64,000 nucleotides of DNA from NCBI RefSeq assembly GCF_032118995.1, contig NC_092650.1:4402001-4466000 (forward strand), read 5' to 3'. Positions 23,401 through 32,970 of the stretch are shown here, one piece after another (position 1 is the first letter of the stretch; each line of letters opens with the position of its first letter). The notes under the pieces were generated by a model. It was not told the origin of the DNA, searched no databases, and saw only the letters and a list, made by a program, of their open reading frames with translations. The position numbers and the translations under genes were made by a program. Source of the DNA: Asterias amurensis. Taxonomy: Eukaryota; Echinodermata; Asteroidea; Forcipulatida; Asteriidae.

Positions 23401-25796
23401 GTCCTTGCGGTCAAAAATTGTTGTCGTACTGCACAAAAATTAACCAGCACGCCTTGTCACACGAGGCAACTTTTACAGTCACTTCGGAGGCAACCAACTG
23501 CAGTTCATTCCACAAGACCACTTTGATAGAACATTAGTAATTTTTCAAACAGTGTCTAATGATCCTCAAGAATAATATGTAAACATTGAAATGTGAATGC
23601 CTTCTCTTCTCGGAGATTGCCCAAACCTGGTTGCCTGTAAAATTGCCTTGTGTGACATGGCACTTGTGACATATTGACTTTACCAAAAGTATGGTTTCTA
23701 CTGTCACTGTTGAATTCATTTTATGAAATTGTGTTGAGGTGAACATTAAATAAACAATTTCTTGAGTTGTTATTTTTAATTTGCGTTTTTTTTCCGGTGC
23801 AGGCACGTACAACAGGAACATGCAAATCTTTGACGTCATCACCCATCAGCATGTACAATGCCTCGGCGGCCATATTGGAATCGTTACTGACCTGGCAACG
23901 AGCCCTGCTGGTCAGTTTGTCATATCAAGCTCATATGACAACACAGTTCAGGTAATTCTTTTCAAATTCTTTATTGGATATGAGATGCTAAGTAGCACCT
24001 GAGATGCAAGGTAGTACCTGACTTGCTAGGCAGCACCAGTAATGCTAGGTAGCACCAGTGCACCTGAGAAAATAAATATCACCTGAGATCCTGGGAAGCA
24101 CCTGAGATGCTAGGTAGGTAGCACCTTACTTGCTAGGCAGCACCGGTAATGAAAGGTAGCACCTAAAATGCTAGGTATATAGCACCTGTGATGCTAGGTA
24201 GAACCTGTGATGCTAGGTAGCTCCTGTGATGCTAGTTAGCACCTGTAATGCTAGGTAGCACCTGTGATGCTAGGTAGCACCTGAGATTCTTGGTAGCACC
24301 TGAGATTCTAGGTAGCACCTGAGATTCAAGGTAGCACCTTAGACTCTAGGTAGCACCTGACCAGACTCATGTTCTGATGGTTAAATCATCAGAGTGTGGG
24401 TTCGAATTTTGATACTTTCACTTTGAACAAGGCACTTAACCATAATGAGACAGTATTGTGCTTGACTAACCCCTCAGCGCTATTTTAAGCTGCTTGGGGT
24501 TTTATGTCCCCCAGGGAGTTGAGGAAGTATGAGGACTGGTCCAAAAGTATGCCTGATGAACAGGGATAATAAGGTTGTAAAGTGCCTTGATCTCACCGCT
24601 AGTGTACATGTATGTGATTAAAATAAAACCATTGATAACATTTTTGTTCCTCGTTTAGGTCTGGGATCTGAAGAATTTTTTGTCCCTCCAAGTTCTCTCC
24701 CGTCACCAGGGTAGCGTCAATGTCATCACCTTGCATCATAGTTTACTCTTTACTGGCTCAGAAGACAAAGAAATCAAGGTATGATTTAGAAAATCGAGTT
24801 TGGTTCCTCATAGTTTACTTTTTTGAATTGATATCAGACTTTCCAGGTGTGCGTTTTGACGGTCGCAACCAATGACTGTTTTGGGTCTTTGGCCTGTTAT
24901 CAACCAATGGCCAACTCAACCAAAACTTCAGTTATTGGTTCTGATTGTCAAAATTAAAGACACTGGACACTATTGGTAATTGTCAAAGACCAGTCTTCTA
25001 ACTTAGTATATCTCAGCATAAAATAACAAACCTGTGAAAATTTGAGCTCAATCAGTCGCCAAATTTGCGAGATAATGAAAGAAAAAACACCGTTGCCACA
25101 CGAAGTTGTGCGCTTTCTGATGCTTGATTTCGAGACCTCAAGTTCTAAGCTTGAGGTCTCAAAATCAAGTTCGTGGAAAATTACTTCTTTCTCGGAAACT
25201 ACGTCACTTCAGAGGGAGCGGTTTCTCACATTAATACTATCAACACCTCCCCATTACTCGTTACCAAGTAAGGTTTTATGCTGATAATTATTTTGAGTTA
25301 TTACCAATAGTGTCCACTGCCTTTAACACCCCATGTGTGCGGCAGGGTTGCATGAGTGGCTAGTGCTCTTCTCTCACCACTGTGGTCATTGTTTGATTCC
25401 TGGGTTGATTTGTGAATCTCCTGTACGATGATCAATTTTCGCATCTGAAGAAAAACAAAAGGTGTTCAATCTCTGGCTTAGCTCTGTGGTCATATATGAG
25501 TCAATGTAGCTGGATGCCTTTCATTGTCCTTTGACTTGCGCCGTCAACGACAGAAGTGTTTTTAGTTTTTCAAAACCTTTGGCTTGGGGCCTGATTTTTG
25601 AATCGATAATTACGAAAAATTCAGAAGTGTACACATATCAAAGTTACATTAAAATGGTGAACAAGTGCATTAATTGTTTTGTGAATTTACTTTATACTAA
25701 AAATTTTTTTCTCCCTCTCTTCAGATATTTAAATACTTCTGCCTAATCACCTACAGTAGCTTCGGCAACCACATCTTGCCTGGAAAAGATACGTGA
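8498..25796 (+). CDS. TRAF7-like: TRAF7-like RING/WD40 E3 ubiquitin ligase
   Basis: Fourteen exons: 8498-8703, 12777-13045, 13515-13618, 14453-14562, 15068-15195, 16450-16540, 17179-17320, 18274-18378, 19092-19169, 19795-19881, 20538-20673, 23803-23951, 24659-24778, 25725-25796. All junctions are GT-AG with consistent phase, giving 598 aa. The RING is C16, C19, C32, H34, C37, C40, C53, D56 (C3HC3D, ending CPVD as in vertebrate TRAF7). TRAF-type zinc fingers follow (about 70-190; CPYSALSCPNSPECG), then a coiled coil (about 194-275) and seven WD40 repeats from about 301 (LRGHEGAIHC, GLHHWVRALT, GSVYSIAITSQYIILGTY, SRHQGSVNVITL). Domain order and these motifs match TRAF7, which ubiquitinates targets and acts with MEKK3 in MAPK/NF-kB signalling. 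The N terminus is about 100 residues shorter than human TRAF7, and the protein is diverged enough to be a paralogue. The last exon adds a short tail after the final WD strand. The ATG at 8498 sits just before the RING. Confidence 0.88.
8903..11527 (-). CDS. LINE fusion ORF: ORF1 second half joined to reverse transcriptase, no endonuclease
   Basis: An 874-residue open frame. The N-terminal ~190 residues carry the ORF1 middle region (coiled coil, then ERDLRKNNLVITGLKE). From about residue 265 the sequence is the pre-RT and RT region (NPKAFYAYVRSNMKTRD), with [29 protein letters not shown] and the catalytic FADD in LKFADDTK. The C terminus HRGHQLKLYKSRSNLNLRKF is typical of CR1-related elements. 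Members of this clade place an APE endonuclease of about 230 residues before RT. Here ORF1 runs into RT without it, in frame, so the ORF probably arose by internal deletion, or by an unusual design of the family. Confidence 0.85.
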   Translation of the reverse strand: MMNRRSRKNIKAIMREEIYEAKERDLRKNNLVITGLKEIPEEEGNSDASSDEEDLTNTGPSTSDKHTVEHLIHAVLGLKNVVVISAERLPWVRIPDHRRLVIASVATKDMKHQVLRVSKKLSEKKGWKDVFIGPDRTRKEREEDKTLRDELRGRHESGEMNLVIKKGQIISLEGEAQLPRYADQESSNKAHTSKFRDAPPPQHDHKRNQTVVPEDIPGSAASGEVNTSQANPNQDDEVITVNITVNRSTSDASSNRNNVSKRFTESQEHADYLRYKRALNLATKEIRAAKRKYESRLTKKIKQNPKAFYAYVRSNMKTRDHVGPLTEENGEVITDDVRTAKVLNDYFSSVFTLEQLHNIPHPKRMFGGPNDDMLRDVEVTAENVLKVLMKLKPGKAPGVDIYSVVLREVSGAIAEPLSQIFQKSLAEGVVPLDWRRPNVTPIFKKGKRSVAANYRPISLTSQVSKVFETILRDAIMEHLTAHRLISDSQHRFLRGCSCLTNLLTFLELVTKTVDDGNPVDAVYLDFSKAFDRVPHQRLLMKLRSHGIGDPTAAWIEAWLSDRQQRVVVNGAQSEWSGVKSGVPQGSVLGPLLFIIYINDIDEDILSSVLKFADDTKVFRKVKTPADARTLQDDLDRLYRWSDDWQMLFNIDKCKCLHFGHSNIKHNYSIGDSVIQTVSEERDLGVIIHQSLNASTHCAKAVKSAYRGLGLINRTITNKDKTTIIRLYKELVRPHLDYCVQAWRPHLQRDIDLIERVQKRALRMIGGLSHLDYVDRLREVKLTTLKCRRLRGDLIETFKILRGLEGLNPDHFFDLSTVQHRGHQLKLYKSRSNLNLRKFWFSQRVVNYWNILPRKAIEASSVNIFKGHVIMWINS
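11406..11903 (-). CDS. LINE ORF1, first part, with PHD-type zinc finger
   Basis: A 165-residue frame with a PHD/zinc-finger-like module: CPLC, CEYC, WHHISCE and WFCKAC spaced as in CR1-type ORF1 proteins. It overlaps the longer frame by 122 bases in another frame. Protein similarity passes from this frame (VGELVKIDEPTFKK) to the long one (NIKAIMREEIYEAKERDL) at a run of six A near 11500, so a one-base change in the A run probably split an originally continuous ORF1. The start could be either early Met. Confidence 0.75.
   Translation of the reverse strand: MQVRTHKMANAISQTNKASGSTSSSTTSRGPRNNQCPLCKKNVQKGVQALQCEYCSVWHHISCESISEEEYNFLTKRGQQLHWFCKACNAKAVDVLILVHSMKDQQDEMKAEISQLSDKVGELVKIDEPTFKKKHQGYNERGNLRSQGKRFEEEQSSDHRSQRDP
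12051..12776. other. remainder of intron 1, AT-rich
   Basis: From 12340 to 12660 it is very AT-rich with T runs. No repeat family or exon was recognised. Confidence 0.4.
13658..13740. mobile_element. M1 MITE fragment, copy 3
   Basis: TAAAGGTACTGGACACCTTT followed by TATTGTCAAAGACCAGT is one end of the M1 family. The copy is cut short, next to the palindromic element at 13780. Confidence 0.7.
13780..14345. mobile_element. palindromic MITE plus a tail with two direct sub-repeats
   Basis: GGTTTTCAACTAGTGGTTTA (left) and AAGCCACTAGTTGAAAACC (right) form a hairpin at 13780-13944. Beyond it, ACCAATGGGAATGAAGAAAC and ACCAATAGGAATAGCGAAAC are direct sub-repeats with GCGCG-rich surroundings that may belong to the same element. 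It lies in intron 3 of the TRAF7-like gene. Confidence 0.65.
14620..14830. repeat. dispersed repeat, AGAGCTGCTTAAGCAC family
   Basis: GAGCTGCTTAAGCACAAAAA near the start and TTTTTGCTTAGCAGAATTGC near the end match the better copy at 32971-33175. Confidence 0.6.
15249..15580. mobile_element. M1 MITE, copy 4
   Basis: The ends read TTAAAGGCACGTGTACACTG and AAAGGTGTCCAGTACCT. The interior has TTGGCTCCCTCTGAAGTAAC. Intron 5 of the TRAF7-like gene. Confidence 0.75.
16795..16990 (+). mobile_element. SINE, left member of an inverted pair
   Basis: A worn tRNA-like head (GTTTGGGTTGGAATCCCGG) and body (GCCTACATCCTTACAGACTG). The same sequence appears reversed at 17770-17975, on the other side of TRAF7-like exon 7. 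Confidence 0.65.
17579..17751. mobile_element. palindromic MITE P1, copy 2
   Basis: A near-perfect palindrome with arms of about 80 bases, from GGGGTGGATTTCACAAAGGT to its mirror CTTTGTGAAATCGACCCC. Confidence 0.9.
17770..17975 (-). mobile_element. SINE, right member of an inverted pair
   Basis: On this strand CAGTCTGTAAGGATGTAGGC and GGATTCGAACCCACACTCTG mirror the copy at 16795-16990. Confidence 0.7.
18040..18225 (-). mobile_element. tRNA-derived SINE (family SB)
   Basis: CTTACCAACTAGACCACCGA and CTTGCAATTCTAGAGCAGTG are the reversed A- and B-box halves. A close copy lies at 48180-48385 and a plus-strand relative at 44625-44780. Confidence 0.75.
18419..18460 (+). ncRNA. worn hammerhead-like relic
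   Basis: AAAGGCTCTGCTAGGGGC then GAAACGTC then AGGCC, with an upstream GCCT partner, has the GAAA box and a GUC cleavage-like triplet. The CUGANGA half of the core is degraded. It probably derives from a Penelope-like or other retroelement end. Confidence 0.35.
19270..19775. mobile_element. probable Penelope-like element end fragment
   Basis: The stretch holds a hammerhead-like motif (19450-19493) followed by a body with CTACTCCGTGGTAGTAG and CTCTACCTGGCAAGTAG words. There is no reverse-transcriptase frame. The assignment rests on the ribozyme motif, which is known from Penelope-like retroelements. Intron 9 of the TRAF7-like gene. Confidence 0.4.
19450..19493 (+). ncRNA. hammerhead ribozyme-like motif
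   Basis: In order: GTCTC (helix I), CTGACGA (matches the CUGANGA core), a hairpin closed by GACT/AGTC (helix II), GAAA, a minimal CG helix III, TT (the NUH cleavage position), and GAGAC (helix I, complementary to GTCTC). All core positions are present. Minimal-helix-III hammerheads of this kind are known in Penelope-like elements. Confidence 0.6.
20098..20512. mobile_element. M1 MITE, copy 5
   Basis: Starts TAAAGCACTGGACACTATTG and ends TTAGTGTCCACAGCGTTTA. A short duplicated piece (GGTGTATC) near 20135-20180 makes it longer than its relatives. Confidence 0.85.
20772..20919. mobile_element. palindromic MITE P1, copy 3
   Basis: GGGGTGGATTTTACAAAGAG at the left, CTCTTTTTGAGTCGACCCC at the right, with GGACTAGTCC motifs between. 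Confidence 0.85.
20925..21125. repeat. dispersed repeat of the GCTGCTTAAGCA family
   Basis: AGCTGAGCACAACAAAAGTA and the closing AGCCATGAAACTGGGCCCC match the copies at 14620 and 32971. Confidence 0.6.
21228..21602. mobile_element. M1 MITE, copy 6
   Basis: Starts TTTAAAGACACTGGACACTA and ends AGTGTCCACTGCCTTTA. Intron 11 of the TRAF7-like gene. Confidence 0.85.
21603..23450. other. intron 11 of the TRAF7-like gene
   Basis: T-rich intron. Holds a worn repeat piece at 22180-22265 (CTAACTTTTGCTGAGCAAAA), a dispersed-repeat fragment at 22575-22665 shared with 43823 and 51885, and a possible 48-base cassette exon at 22319-22366. Confidence 0.5.
23451..23661. mobile_element. palindromic MITE with CACGAGGCAACTTTTACAG ends
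   Basis: GCCTTGTCACACGAGGCAAC on the left mirrors TTGCCTTGTGTGACATGGC on the right. A fragment of the same family is at 2865-2920. Confidence 0.75.
23985..24360 (+). repeat. ~19-bp minisatellite
   Basis: About 18-20 units built on AGCACCTGAGATGCTAGGT, with drift to CTGTGATG and CTGAGATTC variants. Intron 12 of the TRAF7-like gene. Confidence 0.9.
24361..24640 (+). mobile_element. tRNA-derived SINE (family SA)
   Basis: GTGTGGGTTCGAATTTTGAT (B box), then ACAAGGCACTTAACCATAAT, and a 3' end with AAAGTGCCTTGATCTCACCG. It abuts the minisatellite. Confidence 0.75.
24952..25326. mobile_element. M1 MITE, copy 7
   Basis: Starts TTAAAGACACTGGACACTAT and ends AATAGTGTCCACTGCCTTTA. Confidence 0.85.
25340..25440 (+). 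mobile_element. SINE head remnant
   Basis: TGCATGAGTGGCTAGTGCTC and GTTTGATTCCTGGGTTG resemble A and B boxes of a tRNA-like head. Nothing diagnostic follows. Confidence 0.4.
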
Positions 25797-27139
25797 TCAA
25801 ATACAAACTGAGAGAGAAGGTACACATTTTGGAATGTCTTGTTTAGCGGAAAAACATTATTGGCCAAAGTGAGATGTTATATAACACCCAAGTAGATCTT
25901 TGTCATTTGATTGGAGGATTTTCTAAGATGTGTTTTGGTTCTCTTATTTTTGGTTCATTTTATGGAAAAAATATGAAGCAAAGTTTTGTTCTAAAGCAGT
26001 ATAAACGCTATGTTGCATTGGAAACATTGAACAAGTTTTCAGTCCAGGACATAACCCTTACTTCAGCTTTTTTGGCTTGTGGAAGTTTGGTCAAATGTTG
26101 TAGCCGTTTGCGGCCACTATGGATATTGTCGTTTAAGCCGCTTGTGGCTGCTATGGACGATTTGGTGCAAGTTGCATTTAACTACTTAGTTTGATCTTGA
26201 GGTAATAGCACACAGAAAGGGGCTTTCCAAGGTCTTCACCAAACCTCATCTTCGCTTTTAACTTGGTCTCATTTTTTTCTTTTTTTTTTAAACAGGTTTT
26301 TTAAAAGGTTGATGAAGTAGGAGGATCAGGCAATACCAGAAGAAGAACCATTGCAGCTGAAATGAAGAAAGAGAGGAACATGAGGTTAGGATTTTTGGGA
26401 GTATAATTGAACATTTCAACATGTGTATTCTTACCTCTGAACTTGCAACGTCGATTTCATAGCCACTCTCACTGTCGAAATGTGCATTTAATTTTAAGGT
26501 CACCATTCTCATTCTCCGCCTACTAGGGGTCAGCACCAAAACTCTGCACTAGCTATGTCAGCTGAATAATGCTTAGTAAATGAGAAATACATTAGGCACT
26601 CACACAAGCACAAATTATGAAGTGAGATATGCTTACAGTAAGCATGAGTTTTTTCGCTTACTTTAAGCAGAGACATGAAATTGTGTTTAACGTATGGAGG
26701 CCATAAAGAAAGTCAAATTGAAGATATTTGCGTCTAACTAATTTTGTGTGCTTGATCCGTTTCCAGTGATTTTAAAGCTACTTTTTATAGCAGGCAAAGG
26801 AGTACGTTTTTGATGAACTAAATTGTTCAGGACCATACACTCGCAACTAAGTCTTGTTTGTTAATAACTATGTTATTTATCTATTAAAACTGTTCAAATT
26901 AATTTCTTAAAAGATTGCAAAGGATCGATGACAATATTTTTTCTGAACTTCAAATATTTATTTTTGAATAGATGTAAAAATTGCATGAGAACAAAGACTA
27001 ATGTATTGGTTTTACCCTGTCACTGACAATTGATATGTACAGGGTGCGTTTCAAGTTGAGTTTGTCATTGGTTAATCACTGGCCAATGACCGAGCAGTGA
27101 TTGGTTACAGTAAAGGAATCGCACCCAGCATACCCTTGA
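25797..27139. other. 3' region of the TRAF7-like gene
   Basis: After the stop, good donors follow at 25841 (GAGAAG then GTACAC) and 26387 (ACATGAG then GTTAGG). The second closes a short open piece, TRRRTIAAEMKKERNMR. These may be 3' untranslated or alternative exons. Nothing else was recognised. Confidence 0.35.
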
Positions 27140-27232
27140 TGTCATGCTGAAACTTGGGTGAGATTCGAACCCACATCTACCACATTCTAGACCAGATGTG
27201 AATTATAACACAGACATGGTGTTCTTTCTACT
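27140..27232 (-). mobile_element. SINE remnant
   Basis: GAGATTCGAACCCACATCTA and TTCTAGACCAGATGTG are the reversed B- and A-box parts of a tRNA-like head. Confidence 0.5.
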
Positions 27233-27292
27233 TTAGTCTGATTTTCAATGTTTTTTTCCCCTTGGGGAAAACTTTGCAAAACATGGAGACTC

Positions 27293-27832
27293 TTTTAAAG
27301 ACACTGGACACTATTGGTAATTACTCAAAACAATTGTTAGCATAAAAACTTACTAACGAGCAATGGAGAGCTGTTGGTACATGTAGTATAAAACAGTGTG
27401 AGAAACGGCCCTCTCTGAAGTACTGTAGTTTTTGAGAAAAAAAGATTTCTCACTAAAATATTTGAATTGAATTCGAGACCTCAGCTGAGGTGTCAAAATC
27501 AAGCAACTTGTGTTTTTTTTCCCATTATTTTCTCGCAATTTCAATGACCAATTGAGTTCAAATTTCCACAGGTTTGTTATTTTTTGTATATGTTGAGAAA
27601 CACCAACTGAGAAGACTAGTCTTTGACAATTACCAAAGTTGTCCAACAGTCGATATCACCAAACTCTTCCTAACTTAGGATTAATCTTAGGACTTAGGAC
27701 AAGTTCAATTCCGTATCATAAGACGTTAGGACACAATGAACCCGTCCTAAGTTAGGCCGGGTTACTCGTCCTAACTCGAGATAGAGTTAATCCTAGCGTT
27801 TTGTGAAATCGGCTGCAGTGTCTTTAGAACCT
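27293..27832. mobile_element. M1 MITE copy 8, with a P1 palindrome nested in its right end
   Basis: The left end is TTTAAAGACACTGGACACTA. The right end breaks after AAAGTTGTCC, and the final GCAGTGTCTTTAG resumes at 27817. A worn P1 palindrome lies between, the same arrangement as at 4206-4746. Confidence 0.75.
27648..27814. mobile_element. palindromic MITE P1, copy 4 (worn)
   Basis: CCTAACTTAGGATTAATCTT and CTCGTCCTAACTCGAGATAG motifs, ending TTTTGTGAAATCGGCTG. Confidence 0.7.
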
Positions 27833-29326
27833 ACACTGCATGTAGTTCAGTCCTTGTACTGAAGGACCAAAATCACACCATTATAGACAAAATGGTTACA
27901 CACCCCTAAGTTCCAGCACACCTAGTGTTTTGTTGAGGGGGGGGGGAGGGAGAAATAATTTGAAAAACAGTACTCTTAAGAAGATCTCTCAAGACAAGGG
28001 GGGTGAGATGGACATTATGGTTGTTGAAAAATTATATTTTCAATATTTATTCAGAGCATAAATTCAAGACTCGATTGATCAAGTTAACTTGTAAAATTGT
28101 TACTTATACTAACTCTTCTCTTAAAGTAACCTAAATAACTTATAACATTTGTACACAAAAAGTATTATGTCCGTGTAACGGGCCCAAAATATACAGTAGG
28201 TATGTGAAAAAAAATTTCCAGGGTCGGCAGTATTTTTAGGGGAGGTCAGGTTACTCCAACATAACATTTTTTTTTATGCCTTACATTAAACACCTAGAAA
28301 GCACTGCACAGTTCGAGGCTTAGTAAACAATATTTTTGATAACCTTTTGGGAGCCTGAAAACAGTCTATGCAAAACTTGTAACTTTGTACAATAATCAAG
28401 AATGAAATCCACCATCATTTTATATAAGCCATTTTAGTGATAAGATTCAAGTTCTTTATGTGCCTTTTCGAAACCACAGTTTGGGCTTAGGCTTTGGCAT
28501 GGGCTCATTCAGGTTTTCAAACAGACTGACGGTGCCTAAGCCAGAGCTCATGAGCCTCCGAGCCGCTCTTTCGAAAATGCCATATACCTTTAAACAACTA
28601 CTTTTTAAATTAATGTTATGTGTAATATTTATTATGACCTTTGTATCATACTCAAGATTTTGTTGTATGAATGTAATGAATTTTTATAATTTAATTGATC
28701 AACAAAGTATTTTAATGAATATTCTAGGAATGGAAATGTGAATTGATGTAGGCCTTCTGCGATATAATCATGATTTTGTTTGTAATGTCATAACTGCCGA
28801 GTGAAGCGTCGATGGCCACACCAACTTTTTTCAGAGCCAACAATACTCCTAAAGAGATTTTACACATTGCTGAGGTGCTGTACTTTTTGAAATTTGTACT
28901 TGTCATATATAAATGATTAAAAATAATTTTAGATTTACTGTCATGAAATTCTTGTGCTTTCCAAATTACTCTTCTTTTTAAATCAAACTTTTCAAGAGTT
29001 GTACCTTTGATAGATCTTTTGTATAAACTAAGCACTGCCAGTCTCTTTATATTATGTATGTGAGCATCAGACTGGAAACTAAACTACTTAATAATAATAT
29101 AGCTAATTCCATAATTATGATTGATAACTGACTTGTAATTTTATTCCTCTGCGTCTTACAAAGTATCCCTCCATTAAACTGATCTAATCTGAGATTTTGA
29201 CAAAATAAACCAATGAGCACAACATTAGTGCCATATTATAACATGTTTGCTGTAACAAGTTATTTAAACTAGTTTTACCCAAATCAATTTTTCATTTTTT
29301 ATTTTTTTTAACCCAAACAGTTTTTC
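27833..29326. other. intergenic, nothing recognised
   Basis: AT-rich, with a G run at 27940. A block at 28455-28600 has GGGCTTAGGC repeats and TTTTCGAAA near both ends and may be a worn MITE. The open frame there has no support as a gene. Confidence 0.4.
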
Positions 29327-32095
29327 ACCATGCTGGAGTTTTAAGCCGAAAACTAATAAAAATGTTGGACTTGCCCATTGTGATTTTTTTTCAATTTTAG
29401 GCCAAAAACTCGTAAAAATGCTGGACTTACCCCTTGTGATTTTTTCATTTTCAGGCCAAAATCTCATAAAAATGCTGGACTTACCCCTTGTGATTTTTTC
29501 AATTTTAGTCCCAAAATATATAAAAATGCTGGACCTACCCCCTGTGACTTTTTTTCGATTTAAGGCCATAGCACATAAAAATGCTGGACTTGCCCTGGTG
29601 ATTTTTTCAATTTAAGTCCCCAAATTCATAAAAATGCTGGACTTACCCCTTGTGATTTTTTCAATTTCGGGCCAAAAACTTATAAAAATGCTGGACTTAC
29701 CCCTTGTGATTTTTTTCAATTTTAGTCCCCAAATTCATAAAAATGCTGGACTTACCCCTTGTGATTTTTTCAATTTCAGGCCAAAAACTCATAAAAATGC
29801 TGGACTTACCCCTTATGATTTTTTCAATTTTAGTCCCCAAATTCATAAAAATGCTGGACTTACCCCTTGTGATTTTTTCAAATTCAGGCCAAAAAACTCA
29901 TAACAATGCTGGACTTACCCCTTGTGATTTTTTCAATTTTAGTCCCCAAATTCATAAAAATGCTGGACTTACCCCCCGTGTTTTTTTTCAATTTAAGTCC
30001 ACAAATTCATAAAAATGCTGGACTTGCCCCTTGTTATTTTTTCAATTTCAGGCCAAAAACTCATAAAAATGCTAGACTTACCCCTTGTGATTTTTTTCAA
30101 TTTAGTCCCCAAATTCATAAAAATGCTGGACTTGCCCCTTGTGAATTTTTTCAATTTAGTCCCCAAATTCATAAAAATGCTGGACTTACCCCTTGTGATT
30201 TTTTCATTTTCAGGCCAAAAACTCATAAAAATGCTGGACTTACCCCTTACGATTTTTTCAATTTTAGTCCCCAAATTCATAAAAATGCTGGACTTACCCC
30301 TTGTGATTTTTTTCAATTTAAGTCCACAAATTCATAAAAATGCTGGACTTGCCCCTTGTTATTTTTTCAATTTCAGGCCAAAAACCCATAAAAATGCTGG
30401 ACTTACCCCTTGTGATTTTTTTCAATTTAGTCCCCAAATTCATAAAAATGCTGGACTTGCCCCCTTGTGAATTTTTTCAATTTAAGTTCACAAATTCATA
30501 AAAATGCTGGACTTACCCCTTGTGATTTTTTCATTTTCAGGCCAAAATCTCATAAAAATGCTGGACTTACCCCTTGTGATTTTTTCAATTTTAGTCCCAA
30601 AATGTATAAAAATGCTGGACCGATTTTAGGCCATAACACATAAAAATGCTGGACTTGCCCTGGTGATTTTTTCAATTTAAGTCCCCAAATTCATAAAAAT
30701 GCTGGACTTACCCCTTGTGATTTTTTCAATTTCAGGCCAAAAACTCATAAAAATGTTGGACTTACCCCTTGTGATTTTTTCAATTTCAGGCCAAAAACTC
30801 ATAAAAATGCTGGACTTACCCCTTGTGATTTTTTCAATTTTAGTCCAAAAACTCATAAAAATGCTGGACTTACCCCTTGTGATTTTTTTTTCAATTTCAA
30901 GCCAAAAACTCATAAAAATGCTGGACTTACCCCTTGTGATTTTTTCAATTTCAGGCCAAAAACTCATAAAAATGCTGGACTTACCCCTTGTGATTTTTTC
31001 AATTTCAGGCCAAAAACTCATAAAAATGCTGAACCTACCCCTTGTGATTTTTTCTATTTCAGGCCAAAAACTCGTAAAAATGCTGGACTTACCCCTTGTG
31101 ATTTTTTTCTGTTTCAGGCCAAAAACTCATAAACATGCTGGACTTACCCCTTGTGATTTTTTTCAATTTGAGTCCCCAAATTCATAAACATGCTGGACTT
31201 ACCCCTTGTGATTTTTTTCAATTTTAGTCCCCAAATTCATAAAAATGCTGGACTTACCCCTTGTGATTCTTTCAATTTTAGTCCCCAAATTCATAAAAAT
31301 GCTGGACTTACCCCTTGTGATTTTTTCAATTTGAGGCAAAAACTCATAAAAATGCTGGACTTACCCCTTGTGATTTTTTCTATTTCAGGCCAAAAACTCA
31401 TAAAAATGCTGGACTTACCCCTTGTGATTTATTTCAATTTTAGGCCAAAAACTCAAATGCTGGACTTGCCCCTTGTGATTTTTTCAGTTTTAGGCCAAAA
31501 ACTCATAAAAATGTTGGACTTACCCCTTGTAATTTTTTTCAATTTTAGTCCCCAAATTCATAAAAATGCTGGACTTACCCCTTGTGATTTATTTCATTTT
31601 CAGGCCAAAAACTCATCAAAATGCTGGACTTACCCCTTGTAATTTAAAAAAATATTAGTCCCAAAAATTATAAATGTTGGACCTACCCCCTGTGATTATT
31701 TCGATGTTGGGCCATAACTCATAAAAATGCTGGACTTATCCCTTGTGATTTTTTCAATTGAAGTCCCCTAATTCATAAAAATTACGGACTTGCTTTGCCC
31801 CTTATGAATTTTTTAATTTTGGGCCAAAAAACAATTAAAATGTCTGATTTACCCCCTTGAGAATATTTCAATTTCCCATGATTCATAAAAAGGCTGGACC
31901 TACCCCTCGTGATATTTCAGTTTAGGCAAGAAGTTCATAAAAGTGCCGGACTTACCCCTTGTAATTCTTTCAAATTTTATGTCAAAAATTGATAAAAGTG
32001 TTGGACTTTCCCCTTGTGATTTTGTTTAATTTTAGGCCGAAAAATTCATACAAAAATTAATAAAAAATTCATAAAATGCTGGACTCACCCCTTGT
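29327..32095. repeat. 54-bp minisatellite, about 50 units
   Basis: The unit reads CATAAAAATGCTGGACTTAC then CCCTTGTGATTTTTTCAATT then one of two endings: TCAGGCCAAAAACT (type A) or TTAGTCCCCAAATT (type B). Types A and B roughly alternate to about 30.5 kb, then a run of type A follows. A marker variant (CTTGCCCTGGTG) recurs near 29.59 and 30.65 kb, showing a larger duplication of about 1.07 kb. Because 54 is divisible by three, long frames run through on both strands (MLDLPLVIFSISGQKLIK forward; KSSIFMSFWPEIEKITRG reverse). These are by-products of the repeat length. The right end decays from about 31.6 kb. Confidence 0.95.
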
Positions 32096-32970
32096 AATTA
32101 TTTTTTTGGAATTTTGTTTTTTACTTTCTCCAAACTGATCCAAACGTATACAGACCCCTAAACAACAAAATTGTCTCTAAATCATGCGTTTGCATGAAGA
32201 TTTATGAGTGTTTATTACAGTAAAAATACTTCAGAAAACTAAAACATCAAAAACAGATCATAATTAAAACAGATAAACAATTACTTCACACAAACTGTAA
32301 TTTAAAACACAACATTAAAGATGACAAACATTTAATTATCTGGTAATGATGTTTTTTGAGAGCTAGTAGACAAAAAATGCATGTTTAATGAAAACACTTT
32401 TTGTTCTTGAACGCGCAGATAGAATAGTGGTTGGTGCCAAGGGTCTTCCCTGTAACCAAATTATGTTTATTTACATTTTCACTCATTTGTAATAACAAAT
32501 GGTTTGGCCAAAAGTACAACTACACGGCTCATAAGTTGCGTTGCTTATATTCTGATGTCTTTTGTAAACATATTTTGTTTGTTTAATTCTCTTTACAAAA
32601 GCTACAGCATCTTTTGCATTCCTAACTACTTTAACTCCATCAAAATCCTAAGCGTATTGTACTTTGATTTACTGAATTTGATTTTCCATGATGAGCCAAC
32701 AATGCTTGGCATGAGGCGTGCACGCTGCCAGTTTTTATCAAACCAAGCATCACTTAATGCGAGTACTGATCATGACTCGCTACTTGTACAATAATGGTAC
32801 TGGATTTTGATGGATTGCAAGAAAAGCCTATTAAGTAAAAAAGATAAGGATGTATCTGAAATAGTGGCTGTGGATACGGCTTGTTCGTCACGTGAATATG
32901 TTTCAAGTACAGTAAGAGACCCATAGCAACAGCTGCAACCATATCCACAGCTACACATTCAGACATACCC
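32096..32970. other. intergenic, nothing recognised
   Basis: AT-rich. The frame at 32504-32794 shows no domain or splice context. Confidence 0.4.

Noticed and set aside
28460-28741. Small membrane protein on the plus strand
   Set aside because: It has no splice context or family, and it lies in a stretch with inverted words that looks like a worn repeat.
29418-31642. Long open frames on both strands with hydrophobic 18-residue repeats
   Set aside because: They follow from a 54-base tandem unit without stops. Frames are open equally on both strands, and indels break them often.
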